The translations under genes were made by a program, and so were the position numbers. The notes below the pieces were generated by a model. It was not told where the DNA came from and made no database searches. It saw only the letters and a program-made list of their open reading frames with translations. Positions 36,965-45,711 of a DNA stretch of 64,000 nt are shown here, one piece after another. Numbering within the stretch: position 1 is the stretch's first letter; the number at the start of each line of letters is the position of its first letter. The stretch spans positions 310,001 through 374,000 of the forward strand of contig NZ_JAHTLF010000025.1 of NCBI RefSeq assembly GCF_024614185.1. The letters run 5' to 3'. This stretch comes from Nocardioides carbamazepini (GTDB taxonomy: Bacteria; Actinomycetota; Actinomycetes; Propionibacteriales; Nocardioidaceae).

Positions 36965-36993
36965 TTGACGGCGTCGCTGCGGACTCCTAATAT
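36965..36993 (+). promoter_or_regulatory. Promoter of thiolase operon
   Basis: TTGACG (36965-36970), 17 nt, TAATAT (36988-36993). Near-consensus boxes with optimal spacing, rare in such GC-rich DNA. The operator at 36992 overlaps the -10. Confidence 0.65.
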
Positions 36994-37007
36994 GACATTG
37001 ACGTCAT
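36992..37007. promoter_or_regulatory. TGAC-N6-GTCA operator, thiolase promoter
   Basis: ATGACATTGACGTCAT overlapping the -10 box. Nearly identical sites occur at 40734 and 45664, with diverged versions at 55746 and 55774. The TetR proteins at 39934 and 55958 are the probable ligands. Confidence 0.7.
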
Positions 37008-37036
37008 GCTCGCAAATCGACCGAAATCAGGTGCAC

Positions 37037-38236
37037 ATGTCCCGCTCAGCAGTCATCGTCGATGCTCTTCGCACGCCTGGGGGGAAGCGCAACGGCTCCC
37101 TCGGGGGCTGGCATGCGGCTGACCTGGCGGGCACCGTGCTGCGTGCGCTCGGCGAGCGTAACGGGCTCGACCCGGCGTTGGTCGACGACGTCATCATGGG
37201 TTGTGTCTCGCAGGTCGGCGACCAGGCGGTGAACGTCGGTCGCTCGGCAGTGTTGGCGGCGGGGTGGCCCGACACCGTCCCGGCCACCACGATCGACCGC
37301 CAGTGCGGCTCCAGTCAGCAGGCGGCCCACTTCGCCGCCCAAGGCGTGTTGTCGGGTGCCTACGACATCGCCGTGGCCTGCGGTGTCGAAGTGATGACGC
37401 GGGTTCCCATGGGCGCCTCCAGCGTCGGTGGCGAGCCGTTCGGCCCTCTCGTGACCGAGCGGTACGCCGACCGGGAGACCCTCGGTGTACGGGGACTGGT
37501 TCACCAGGGCATCAGCGCTGAGCTCATCGCGGACAAGTGGGGCCTCGGACGGGAGGATCTCGACGCCTTCGCGTTGCAGAGCCAGCAGCGTGCCGCGGCG
37601 GCGCGTGACGAGGGCCGGTTCGATCGAGAGCTGCTGCGGGTCGAGCGTCGCACGTGGGACGCCGAGACCAGGACCGCGACCGCGACCGGTGAGCTGCTGA
37701 CGAGCGACGAAGGGATCCGTGCCTCGACGTCCGAGAGCCTGGCCGGCCTCAAGCCGGCCTTCTTGCCGGACGGCAGGGTGACCGCGGGCAACAGCTCGCA
37801 GATCACCGACGGGGCTTCGGCGCTGCTCATCATGTCCGAAGAGCGGGCGACCCGACTGGGACTGACGCCGCGGGCCCGCTTCCACGCCTTCGCGCTGGCT
37901 GCCGCCGACCCGATCGAGATGCTGACCGCCCCCATTCCGGCCACCCGCAAGATTCTCGAGAAGTCCGGCCTGTCCGTCGACGACATCGACGTCGTCGAGA
38001 TCAACGAGGCCTTCGCTTCGGTGGTTCTCGCCTGGCAGAAGGAGAGCGGCTTCGACCTGGCCAAGGTCAACCCCAACGGTGGCGCCATCGCGCTCGGCCA
38101 CCCGCTGGGATCCTCCGGGTCGAAGCTGATGGCGACCCTGCTCTGCGAGCTGGAGAGGACCGGTGGCCGCTACGGGCTGCAGACCATGTGCGAGGGTGCC
38201 GGCATCGCCAACGCGACGATCATCGAGCGGCTCTGA
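37037..38236 (+). CDS. Acetyl-CoA acyltransferase (thiolase)
   Basis: 399 aa from ATG 37037 (MSRSAVIVDALRTPGGKRNG). Complete thiolase: nucleophile Cys in TIDRQCGSSQQAAHFAAQG, NSSQITDGASALLIM, VVEINEAFASVV, NPNGGAIALGHPLGSSGSKL (His) and CEGAGIANATIIERL with the second Cys. It cleaves 3-ketoacyl-CoA. First gene of a rightward run with the CoA ligase at 38242, transcribed from the promoter at 36965. Confidence 0.92.
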   Translation: MSRSAVIVDALRTPGGKRNGSLGGWHAADLAGTVLRALGERNGLDPALVDDVIMGCVSQVGDQAVNVGRSAVLAAGWPDTVPATTIDRQCGSSQQAAHFAAQGVLSGAYDIAVACGVEVMTRVPMGASSVGGEPFGPLVTERYADRETLGVRGLVHQGISAELIADKWGLGREDLDAFALQSQQRAAAARDEGRFDRELLRVERRTWDAETRTATATGELLTSDEGIRASTSESLAGLKPAFLPDGRVTAGNSSQITDGASALLIMSEERATRLGLTPRARFHAFALAAADPIEMLTAPIPATRKILEKSGLSVDDIDVVEINEAFASVVLAWQKESGFDLAKVNPNGGAIALGHPLGSSGSKLMATLLCELERTGGRYGLQTMCEGAGIANATIIERL

Positions 38237-38241
38237 TCCCC

Positions 38242-39810
38242 ATGCCGGTGACCGGTGGCCTGGGCGCCACGATGCAGGTGAGCCTGGGTGAGAGCATCAC
38301 CAACACCGCTCGCAACACTCCCGACCGGCCGAGCTTCCTGTACGCCGATGGCACCACGCACTCGTTCGCGCAGACGAACGCCCGCGTCAACCGCCTGGTC
38401 TCGGTGCTGCGCGGCCACGGGATCGGTCCGGGCGACCGGGTCGCGGTGTTCGCGCTGGACTCGCACGGCTACGTCGAGATCGTGCTCGCGGCGGCGAAGC
38501 TGGGGGCGACCTATGTGCCCTTGAACTATCGGCTCACCCGTTCGGAGGTCGATGTCCTTCTGGCGCGATCGCAGCCGGTGGCACTCTTCTACGACACCCG
38601 CTATGCCGAGCTGCTGGAGGGGGTTGCGGAGAACCAGCCGGCACTGCGGCTCTTGGTCCGCATCGACGCATCCGATCCCGGTCGTGTCGCCGAGTACGAG
38701 GAGCTGCTGGCGTCCGGGGTCGAGGACGAGCCCCCGGTCGTCGCCACCGACGCGGACCTGATCGGCTTGGCGTTCACCTCCGGCACCACGGGGCTGCCGA
38801 AGGGCGTACTGCAGTCCCAGCGACAGATCAAGGCGATCGTGAACGCTCAGATCGTCGAGTACCGGATGCGGCCCGGTGAGGTGCGCTACACCGCGGCACC
38901 CGCCTTTCACATCTCGGGCATCTGCCAGCTGCTCGCGGGCGTGATGCACGGCTTCACGTCGCTGGTGATGCCACAGTTCGATGCGCGCGCCACGCTCGAC
39001 CAGCTGGTCGCCGACGAGCTGACCGCGGTCTTCCTGGTCCCCACGATGATCAGCACGATGCTGCAGCTGCCCGACGTCCACGACCACGACTACGCCCGGC
39101 TCGAGCTGATGTACTACGGCGCCTCGTCCATGTCTCCGGCGCTGTTGCGTCGCGCCATGGACACCTTCGACTGCGACTTCCTCAACGCCTTCGGGGCCGG
39201 CACCGAGGCGGGGCTGCAGGCCGTGCTGCGCCCCGAGGACCATCGCCGCGCGCTCGCCGGGGAGCCCGCGCTGCTGGGCTCGATCGGCAAGCCGTCGTAC
39301 GGCGTGTCGATGCGACTGGTCGATGGGGACATGAACGACGTCCCGCAGGGCCAGGTCGGCGAGATCGCCACCCGCAGCGACATGGTGTTCGACGGCTACC
39401 TCGACATGCCCGAGGAGACCGCGCGGGCGACCCGGGACGGCTGGTTCCGTGCTGGCGACATGGCCTATGTCGATGACAACGGCTATCTCTACCTGAACGG
39501 GCGCAGCAAGGACATGATCGTGCGCGGCGGCGAGAACATCTACCCGTTCGAGATCGAGGCGGTCCTCTCCGAGCTGCCGGACGTCGTCCAGGTGGCGGTC
39601 GTCGGCGTCGAGGACGAGCACTGGGGGGAGATCGTGCGCGCCTGGGTCGTACTCCGCCCCGAGTCCGATCTCTCGGAGGCGGCGTTGCGCGCGCACTGCG
39701 CGGCGCGGCTCGCGCGCTACAAGGTGCCTGCCGAGTTCCGGTTCGAGCCGGAGCTGCCGGTCAACGCGAGCGGCAAGATCCTCAAGCGGGAGCTCCGGAC
39801 CCGTGCCTAG
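38242..39810 (+). CDS. AMP-forming acyl-CoA synthetase
   Basis: 522 aa if started at ATG 38242, 5 nt after the thiolase stop; ATG 38272 (MQVSLGESI) fits the paralogue's N-terminus equally well, and neither has a strong RBS. Motifs: LAFTSGTTGLPKGVLQS, FNAFGAGTEAGLQ region, GDMAYVDDNGYLYLNGRSKD, RGGENIYPFEIEAVL and Lys in NASGKILKREL. Closely similar to the ligase at 52080 (shared YVPLNxRLT, AFHISG, GLQxVL). It makes the CoA ester entering this pathway. Confidence 0.9.
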   Translation: MPVTGGLGATMQVSLGESITNTARNTPDRPSFLYADGTTHSFAQTNARVNRLVSVLRGHGIGPGDRVAVFALDSHGYVEIVLAAAKLGATYVPLNYRLTRSEVDVLLARSQPVALFYDTRYAELLEGVAENQPALRLLVRIDASDPGRVAEYEELLASGVEDEPPVVATDADLIGLAFTSGTTGLPKGVLQSQRQIKAIVNAQIVEYRMRPGEVRYTAAPAFHISGICQLLAGVMHGFTSLVMPQFDARATLDQLVADELTAVFLVPTMISTMLQLPDVHDHDYARLELMYYGASSMSPALLRRAMDTFDCDFLNAFGAGTEAGLQAVLRPEDHRRALAGEPALLGSIGKPSYGVSMRLVDGDMNDVPQGQVGEIATRSDMVFDGYLDMPEETARATRDGWFRAGDMAYVDDNGYLYLNGRSKDMIVRGGENIYPFEIEAVLSELPDVVQVAVVGVEDEHWGEIVRAWVVLRPESDLSEAALRAHCAARLARYKVPAEFRFEPELPVNASGKILKRELRTRA

Positions 39811-39933
39811 GGGAGCGGCGCTCGGCGATCGCGAGGGGGAGCGCCCCGGCCGGCGGCACGCCTCAACGCACGGAATCGGGGTCGTCCGCGCCCTACACTC
39901 GGCGGTCGACTCACTCAGCGACACGAGGGGAGA

Positions 39934-40611
39934 ATGGCGATGAGCGCGCGCGGAGGAAGCACGAGAGGCCGGGCGGTCGTCGGCCCCACCGCAACGCAGG
40001 CCGCGCGACGAGACGCCGGTCCGGTGACGGTGAAGGGTCAGGAGCGACGGGAGACGATCCTGATCGCCGCTCGCCGGGTGTTCGAGCGGCTGGGGTACGT
40101 CGACGCCCGGGTCGCCGACATCGTGAAGGAGGCGAAGGTCGCCCAGGGCACCTTCTACACCTACTTCGACTCCAAGGAGGCCGTCTTCACCGAGCTGGCC
40201 AAGCAGGTCACCACGGGCATGCTCGAGACGCTGAAGGCCGAGCGTGCCAGCGGGACGCCGCGCGAGCGAGTGCGCCACGGCCTGCATCGGTTCGTGCTGG
40301 CCTTCCGTCCCAATGCGACCTTCCAGCGCCTCCTCGAGCAGGTCGGCACCTCCTCGCCCGAGATGAGCACGATGCGCCTGGCCCTGCGCGAGGACTTCGT
40401 GCGCAGGTCTGCTCGCGGCATCGAGCACATGCAGGAGGAGGGTTTCGCCGACCCGTCGATCGATCCGGTGATGGTGGCCGAGGTCCTCGGGGCGATGGTC
40501 GACCAGTCCACGTTCATGTGGCTGTCGCTGGGCAAGGAGTACGACGAGGACGAGCTCCTCGACACCCTGACGTTGGTCTGGTCGCGCGCCATCGGCCTCA
40601 AGGAGCAGTAG
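39934..40611 (+). CDS. TetR-family transcriptional regulator
   Basis: 225 aa; ATG 39934 with GAGGGGAG upstream. HTH: VFERLGYVDARVADIVKEA, KVAQGTFYTYFDSKEAVFTEL. The recognition helix is nearly the same as in the TetR at 55958 (KVSQGTFYTYFDTKEAVF), and the ligand domains also align (LEQVGTSSPEM / IEQVGTFSPEM). Both sit in the 37-56.6 kb cluster with five TGAC-N6-GTCA sites. A TACACT -10-like box lies at about 39894 in the 123-nt gap before it. Confidence 0.9.
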   Translation: MAMSARGGSTRGRAVVGPTATQAARRDAGPVTVKGQERRETILIAARRVFERLGYVDARVADIVKEAKVAQGTFYTYFDSKEAVFTELAKQVTTGMLETLKAERASGTPRERVRHGLHRFVLAFRPNATFQRLLEQVGTSSPEMSTMRLALREDFVRRSARGIEHMQEEGFADPSIDPVMVAEVLGAMVDQSTFMWLSLGKEYDEDELLDTLTLVWSRAIGLKEQ

Positions 40612-40630
40612 CCAGGTCCGCCGGTTCCCA

Positions 40631-40667
40631 CCGGATCCCCCGGCGTCGAGCGCGTCGGGGAATCCGG
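40631..40667 (+). terminator. Hairpin terminator after TetR gene
   Basis: CCGGATCCCCCGGCG and CGCGTCGGGGAATCCGG pair with minor mismatches around TCGAG, about 20 nt after the TetR stop. Confidence 0.55.
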
Positions 40668-40733
40668 CGTACCTGCGCGCGATTCCTCGCCGTGACCGGG
40701 CGGAAAGAGGTTCGAGATCCCTCAAAATTGAGG

Positions 40734-40749
40734 TTGACATCGACGTCAT
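40734..40749. promoter_or_regulatory. TGAC-N6-GTCA operator, crotonase promoter
   Basis: TTGACATCGACGTCAT, identical to the thiolase site at 14 of 16 positions. Its first six bases could serve as a -35 box. A CCTCAA-AA-TTGAGG hairpin (40720-40733) abuts it on the 5' side. Confidence 0.7.
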
Positions 40750-40770
40750 ATCTGCGGTTGTCTTGCCGAT

Positions 40771-41607
40771 GTGACGACCGCTATGAAGGGGACCGAGCTC
40801 GCCCCCGCCGATGACCTCATCGTCGAGCGTGCCGCCGGCATCGCGACGATCACGTTGAACCGGCCCCGAAGGAAGAACTCGGTGACCTCGCTGGGGTGGG
40901 CGGACCTTCGTGACGCGTTCCGCTCGATCGATCCGCGGATGGATCGCGTCGTGGTCCTCACCGGAGCCGGCGACACCTTCTGTGCCGGCGCGGACCTGGC
41001 CGGCAACGACGACAGCCGCAGCGATCTCGACAACATGCGCATCGTCGGCGAGGCGTGCCTCGCGCTGCACCGGGTGCAGGTCCCGACCATCGCGGCGGTG
41101 GACGGCGCCGCGGTCGGTGCTGGCATGAACATGGCGCTGGCGTGCGACTTCGTGATCGCCACCGACCGGTCACGGTTCAGCGAGATCTTCGTCCGCCGGG
41201 CGCTGTCGGTCGACTTCGGCGGCTCCTGGCTGCTGCCGCGACTGGTCGGCATGGCGAAGGCCAAGGAGCTCGTCCTGCTCGGCGACTTCGTGAGCGGCCC
41301 GCAGATGCTGGAGCTCGGGTTGGCCCACGACGTCGTCGGTCCCGAAGCGCTGGAGGCGGCGGTCGCGGCCCTCGCGCAGCGCCTGCTCGCCGGCCCACAG
41401 TCGGCGATCATGCTGTCGAAGGCGCTGCTCAACGACTCCTTCGAGGTCACCCTCGAGCGCGCCCTCGACGACGAGGCACGCGCCCAGGCCCTCAACCTCG
41501 TCTCCGACGACGCCCGTGAGGCCGCGGCTGCGTTCCTCAACAAGCGCGAGCCGAACTTCCTGTCGGCCGCGCGACCGCACATCGAGAACGTAGAGAAGAG
41601 GGACTGA
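40771..41607 (+). CDS. Enoyl-CoA hydratase/isomerase (PaaG-like crotonase)
   Basis: 278 aa from GTG 40771; ATG 40783 (MKGTELAPADDL) is an alternative. Motifs: ITLNRPRRKNSVTSLGWADL, GAGDTFCAGADLAGND, AAVDGAAVGAGMNMALACDF and RRALSVDFGGSWLLPRLVGMAKAKE in two parts, where the Asp in VDFGGS matches the PaaG/isomerase acid. The tail is longer than usual. Starts the operon crotonase, SDR, two acyl-CoA dehydrogenases, crotonase. Confidence 0.88.
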   Translation: MTTAMKGTELAPADDLIVERAAGIATITLNRPRRKNSVTSLGWADLRDAFRSIDPRMDRVVVLTGAGDTFCAGADLAGNDDSRSDLDNMRIVGEACLALHRVQVPTIAAVDGAAVGAGMNMALACDFVIATDRSRFSEIFVRRALSVDFGGSWLLPRLVGMAKAKELVLLGDFVSGPQMLELGLAHDVVGPEALEAAVAALAQRLLAGPQSAIMLSKALLNDSFEVTLERALDDEARAQALNLVSDDAREAAAAFLNKREPNFLSAARPHIENVEKRD

Positions 41608-41613
41608 AGAAGC

Positions 41614-42375
41614 ATGCAGATCGACAACTCCGTCGCGATCGTCACCGGCGCCGCCTCCGGGCTGGGGCTGGCGACCACCCGTGAACTGCTGACCGCCGGT
41701 GCCCGGGTCGTCATGGTCGACCTGGCGACATCGCCCGGAGCAGAGGTGGCCGCCGAGCTCGGCGAGGCCGCGACCTTCGTGGCCGCGGACGTGACCTCGC
41801 AGGAGCAGGTCGGCGCTGCCGTCTCGGCCGCCACCGGTCTCGGGTCGCTGCGTATCCTGGTCAACTGCGCGGGGATGGGTATCCCGGCCAAGACCGTCGG
41901 GCGTGAGGGCCCCGCGCTGCTGGCCGGGTTCATCACCACCGTGACGGTCAACCTGATCGGCACCTTCAACGTGATCCGGCTGGCCGCGGCTGCCATGGCC
42001 GTGGCCGAGGCCGTGGACGGCGAGCGCGGAGTCATCGTCAACACCGCCAGTGTGGCCGCGTTCGAGGGGCAGGTCGGCCAGGCGGCGTACTCCGCCTCGA
42101 AGGGAGGCATCGTCGGCATGACGCTCCCGGTGGCGCGGGACCTGGCCGGGTACCTGATCCGCGTCTGCACGATCGCGCCGGGCATCTTCGAGACCCCGCT
42201 GCTGGGCGGCCTTCCCGACCACGTCAAGACCTCACTGGGGCAGCAGGTTCCGCACCCCGGCCGGCTCGGCCGCCCTAGCGAGTACGCCGACCTGGTACGT
42301 CACATCGTGGAGAACCCGATGCTCAACGGTGAGACGATCCGCCTCGACGGCGCGATCCGAATGGCTCCGCGCTGA
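41614..42375 (+). CDS. SDR, 3-hydroxyacyl-CoA dehydrogenase type II (HSD10-like)
   Basis: 253 aa. TGAASGLGLATTRELL cofactor site, VDLATSPG strand end, VNCAGMGIPAKTVG, NTASVAAFEGQVGQAAYSASK with the catalytic Ser-Tyr-Lys, VRVC-type strand RVCTIAPGIFETPLL. The long insert before NTASVAAFEGQVGQ and the IAPGxFxTPLL motif are those of HSD17B10-type enzymes, which oxidise 3-hydroxy- and 2-methyl-3-hydroxyacyl-CoA with NAD. Starts 6 nt after the crotonase and its stop overlaps the next ATG (TGATG). Confidence 0.9.
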   Translation: MQIDNSVAIVTGAASGLGLATTRELLTAGARVVMVDLATSPGAEVAAELGEAATFVAADVTSQEQVGAAVSAATGLGSLRILVNCAGMGIPAKTVGREGPALLAGFITTVTVNLIGTFNVIRLAAAAMAVAEAVDGERGVIVNTASVAAFEGQVGQAAYSASKGGIVGMTLPVARDLAGYLIRVCTIAPGIFETPLLGGLPDHVKTSLGQQVPHPGRLGRPSEYADLVRHIVENPMLNGETIRLDGAIRMAPR

Positions 42376-43523
42376 TGATCGCCCGACCGTTCGCCTGGAC
42401 CGAGGAGCATGAGGAGTTCCGCGGCGTCCTGCGCAGGAAGCTCGAGAGCCTCGACGCGGTCGGCGCCGCCCGAAGGGAGCTCGCCGCGACGGGCGACGGG
42501 CCAGAGGCCGACTCCACGTGGTCAATGCTGTGCACCGAGCTCGGCCTCGGCGGACTGACCCTCCCCGAGGAGTACGACGGGAGCGGGTGTGGTCGGGTGG
42601 AGCAGTCGATCGTCGGCGAGGAGCTGGGCCGCGCCCTGGCCGGCGGCACCTACCTGCCGACCGTGGTGCTCGCCGCCCAGGCCGTGCTCCGCTCGGGCGA
42701 CGTCGACGCGGCAGCCCGGCTGCTGCCCGGAATCGCGTCGGGCACCGCCCGGGCGGCCCTCGCGGTCGCCGAGGGTGGCGCGTCGTGGCGGCTCGGGGAG
42801 CCGAGTGCCACCACGGCCCGGGCCGACGACATCTCGGGCGCGTGGCAGGTGACCGGCGTCAAGACGCCCGTAGTCGGAGCGGCCGAGGCGGACTGGTTCG
42901 TGGTGGCGGCCCGCGAGCCGGACGGCGTCGGGAGCCTGTTCCTGGTGGAGGGCCGTGACGCCGTGGCGCTTCGCCCGCTCGAGCCTCTCGACGCGACCCG
43001 GTCCGTGGCCGAGGTCGAGTTCCGTGCGACCCCGGCGCGTCGTCTCGGCGAGGCGGGCGCTGCCCTGGCGGTGCTGGAGGTGGTTCGCGAAGGAGCCGCG
43101 ATCTACCTTGCCGCCGAGCAGGCCGGCGGCAGCGCCGCCTGTGTGGCCCTGACGACGGAGTACGTCGGCGGCCGGATCCAGTTCGGCGTGCCGGTCGGGC
43201 GCTTCCAGGGCGTCAAGCACCGCCTCGCGGACATGCACCTGCGGACCGAGCATGCGCGGTCGGCGGCACTGTGGGCGGCCTGGCAGGAGCCGGGGAGCGA
43301 TCTGGCCGCGATGGGCGCGTCGGTGGCTCGCACCTATGCCTCCGAGGCCTTCGTCCAGACCGCGTTCGACACGATCCAGCTGCACGGCGGGATCGGCATC
43401 ACCTGGGAGCACGACGCGCACCTGTTCCTGCGCCGGGCCCAGTCGTCGGCCGCGCTGCTGGGGCCGGCCTGGTCCGAGCGGAGCCGGCTGACGTCGTACA
43501 TCGAGAAGGAGGCACGCGGGTGA
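42375..43523 (+). CDS. Acyl-CoA dehydrogenase, subunit of a paired enzyme
   Basis: 382 aa. Divergent ACAD: LGLGGLTLPEEYDGSGCGRV at the N-domain; the usual TEPDAGSD loop is replaced by AEGGASWRLGEPSATT; GRIQFGVPVGRFQGVKHRLA and IQLHGGIGITWEHDAHLFLRR near the end, with no GGTxEI tail. This is typical of the partner subunit in alpha2beta2 acyl-CoA dehydrogenases of actinobacterial steroid and branched-acid catabolism. GTGA overlap with the gene at 43520 supports a heteromer. Confidence 0.87.
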   Translation: MIARPFAWTEEHEEFRGVLRRKLESLDAVGAARRELAATGDGPEADSTWSMLCTELGLGGLTLPEEYDGSGCGRVEQSIVGEELGRALAGGTYLPTVVLAAQAVLRSGDVDAAARLLPGIASGTARAALAVAEGGASWRLGEPSATTARADDISGAWQVTGVKTPVVGAAEADWFVVAAREPDGVGSLFLVEGRDAVALRPLEPLDATRSVAEVEFRATPARRLGEAGAALAVLEVVREGAAIYLAAEQAGGSAACVALTTEYVGGRIQFGVPVGRFQGVKHRLADMHLRTEHARSAALWAAWQEPGSDLAAMGASVARTYASEAFVQTAFDTIQLHGGIGITWEHDAHLFLRRAQSSAALLGPAWSERSRLTSYIEKEARG

Positions 43524-44752
43524 GTGACCAGATCGAGCTCGATGCGGAGATGTCGGTCGATGTCGTCGCGGAGCGGACCCGGACCTGGCTCGAGGAGCAT
43601 CTGCCACAGGAGTGGAAGGACGCGGCTGTGGACGGCGGGACCGAGCTCAACGCGGTCGTCGAGCGGTTGGGGGCCACGTGGTTCGAGGTACTGGGCGGCT
43701 CGGGGCTGGCGACACCGTCGTGGCCTCGCGAGTACGGGGGTCTCGGCCTCGGTGCCGACGCGGCCGCCGTGATCGCCTCCGAGCTCGCTCGCCGCCGGGC
43801 GGCCCGGCCCGAGGCGGACTTCCCCGGCCTCGCGTTGGGCGGTCCGACGATCATCGCGTGGGGGAGCGAGCAGCAGAAGCAGCGCTTCTTGCCGCCGCTG
43901 GCCCGTGGGCGGGAGCGATGGTGCCAGCTCTTCAGCGAGCCGGGCGCCGGCTCCGACCTCGCCGCGCTGCAGACGCGGGCGGTCCGGCAGGACGACGGCT
44001 CGTGGCGGATCACCGGACAGAAGGTGTGGAACTCGTTCGCCCACATCAGCGACTTCGGGATGCTGATGGCTCGGACGGATCCGGCCCAGCCGAAGCACCG
44101 TGGCATCACCTACTTCCTGCTCGACATGCGCAGCCCGGGCGTGAGCGTTCGTCCGCTCCGGCAGCTCAACGGGGAGGCCGAGTTCAACGAGGTGTTCCTG
44201 GACGATGTCGTCGTGCCCGACAGCGACCGCCTCGGGCCGGAGGGTGCGGGCTGGGAGGTGGGGCTGACGACGCTGATGGCTGAGCGCAGTGGGCTCTCCG
44301 GCCGCCCGGGCGTGGGCCCGGCCCTGGTCGGCGGGCTCGTTCGTCGTGCGCGGCACACGGGTGCCTGGTCCGATCCGGTGGTCCAGGACCGCCTGGTGCG
44401 GGCGTGGGTCCAGGAGAAGGTGCTCCAGATGGCGACCGTGCAGGCGTTCGTCGAGCTCGGGTTCCGGGAGCCGGGGGCGGAGGGGTCGCTGCGCAAGCTC
44501 GCGCACGCCGGTCTCGAGGAGGAGGTCGGTCGGATCGCCGCGGACCTCGAGCCCGCGGGACTCGTCGCGGTCGACCCGGAGGACGTCGAGCAGACCGAGG
44601 CGCGACGCGCCTTCCTGAGCGCGAAGATCCTCAGCATCGCGGGCGGTACGTCGGAGATCCAGCGCAACATCATCGGCGAGCGCCTTCTGGGGCTGCCGCG
44701 TGAGCCCGACCCGTACGTCGCCACGCCGTACCGAGACCGCCCTCGTAGCTGA
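43520..44752 (+). CDS. Acyl-CoA dehydrogenase, second subunit of the pair
   Basis: 410 aa from GTG 43520 with AGAAGGAGG at 43505-43512; overlaps the previous TGA. Motifs: FSEPGAGSDLAALQTRAVRQ, GQKVWNSFAHISDFGMLMAR, HRGITYFLLDM, SIAGGTSEIQRNIIGERLLG. The MCAD-type Glu is Gly (A-G-G-T), as in many FadE-type heteromeric subunits. Together with the gene at 42375 it would desaturate the acyl-CoA made by the ligases of this cluster. Confidence 0.9.
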   Translation: MSDQIELDAEMSVDVVAERTRTWLEEHLPQEWKDAAVDGGTELNAVVERLGATWFEVLGGSGLATPSWPREYGGLGLGADAAAVIASELARRRAARPEADFPGLALGGPTIIAWGSEQQKQRFLPPLARGRERWCQLFSEPGAGSDLAALQTRAVRQDDGSWRITGQKVWNSFAHISDFGMLMARTDPAQPKHRGITYFLLDMRSPGVSVRPLRQLNGEAEFNEVFLDDVVVPDSDRLGPEGAGWEVGLTTLMAERSGLSGRPGVGPALVGGLVRRARHTGAWSDPVVQDRLVRAWVQEKVLQMATVQAFVELGFREPGAEGSLRKLAHAGLEEEVGRIAADLEPAGLVAVDPEDVEQTEARRAFLSAKILSIAGGTSEIQRNIIGERLLGLPREPDPYVATPYRDRPRS

Positions 44753-44791
44753 GCGTGCCGCCGTGCCCTGGAACCGAACAAGGAGTAGGAC

Positions 44792-45559
44792 ATGCCTGAC
44801 GAAGTGATCACCCGCCGTCCCGGCGACGGCACCTTGGTGATCGAGCTGAACCGGCCGCAGGCACGCAACGCGGTCAACGAGAACCTGGCTCGCCTGGTCG
44901 CGGCGGCGCTCGACGAGCTCGACGAGGACGCATCGCTCCAGGTCGGCATCATCACCGGAGCCGGCGGCACGTTCTGCTCCGGAATGGACCTCAAGGCGTT
45001 CGTCCGAGGCGAGCGGCCCGAGGTCCCGGGGCGGGGCTTCGCGGGTCTGGTGGAGCGCGCCAGCCGCAAGCCGCTGATCGCCGCGGTCGAGGGCTACGCG
45101 TTGGCGGGGGGCTTCGAGATCGTCTTGGCCTGTGACCTGGTCGTCGCCGGCGAGGGCGCCCGCTTCGGGCTCCCGGAGGTCAAGCGGAGCCTCGTCGCGG
45201 CCGGGGGTGGCCTGCTGCGGCTTCCCGAACGGATCCCGTACCACGCCGCGATGGAGATCGGCCTCCTCGGTGACATGGTCACAGCCGGACGGATGGAGAG
45301 GTGGGGGCTGGTCAACCGGCTCGTGCCCGACGGAGAGGCGTTGGCCGAGGCGTCCCGTCTCGCCGCGGCCCTGGCGGGCAACGGCCCGCTCGCGCTCATG
45401 GCGACGAAGCAGGTGCTCGTCGAGGGCCGGGACTGGCCGATGGAGGATGCGTTCGCACGCCAGAGCCTCATCGCCGATCCCGTCTCCGCCTCGGCGGACG
45501 CACGGGAGGGAGCGGTCGCCTTCGCCGAGAAGCGTGCCCCCGTCTGGACCGGGAGGTAG
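44792..45559 (+). CDS. Enoyl-CoA hydratase (crotonase)
   Basis: 255 aa; ATG 44792 with AAGGAG upstream. IELNRPQARNAVNENLARLV, GAGGTFCSGMDLKAF, AAVEGYALAGGFEIVLACDL, FGLPEVKRSLVAAGGGLLRL with the hydratase Glu in GLPEV, and EKRAPVWTGR at the end. An intact relative of the truncated copy at 32790. Likely hydrates the enoyl-CoA produced by the dehydrogenase pair. Confidence 0.9.
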   Translation: MPDEVITRRPGDGTLVIELNRPQARNAVNENLARLVAAALDELDEDASLQVGIITGAGGTFCSGMDLKAFVRGERPEVPGRGFAGLVERASRKPLIAAVEGYALAGGFEIVLACDLVVAGEGARFGLPEVKRSLVAAGGGLLRLPERIPYHAAMEIGLLGDMVTAGRMERWGLVNRLVPDGEALAEASRLAAALAGNGPLALMATKQVLVEGRDWPMEDAFARQSLIADPVSASADAREGAVAFAEKRAPVWTGR

Positions 45560-45592
45560 TGCACCGAGCGCCGACGGAGGCGGCGCACAACC

Positions 45593-45609
45593 GCCGTGGA
45601 CACCACGGC
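45593..45609 (+). terminator. Small hairpin after crotonase
   Basis: GCCGTGG-ACA-CCACGGC, perfect 7-bp stem, between the crotonase stop and the next promoter. Modest strength. Confidence 0.4.
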
Positions 45610-45630
45610 TGCAGCGTGCCCGCCAGGGCC

Positions 45631-45658
45631 TTGACAACATGACGTACGTCACTAATCT
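45631..45658 (+). promoter_or_regulatory. Promoter of HpaB-like/Liv operon
   Basis: TTGACA (45631-45636), 16 nt, TAATCT (45653-45658). A perfect TGACGTACGTCA palindrome (45640-45651) lies in the spacer. Confidence 0.6.
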
Positions 45659-45663
45659 TGGAT

Positions 45664-45679
45664 ATGACATCGACATCAC
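45664..45679. promoter_or_regulatory. TGAC-N6-(G/A)TCA operator at transcription start of HpaB-like gene
   Basis: ATGACATCGACATCAC, one base different from the crotonase site over the 14-bp core. It sits at the expected transcription start of the promoter at 45631, a repressor-like position. Confidence 0.65.
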
Positions 45680-45711
45680 ATTCAAATGTGGTGCGACGCG
45701 AAAGGAACGCG

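Noticed and set aside
38170..41070. 966-codon minus-strand frame over the CoA ligase, TetR and crotonase
   Set aside because: An antisense shadow crossing three real genes and their intergenic operators; no start signal or motif.
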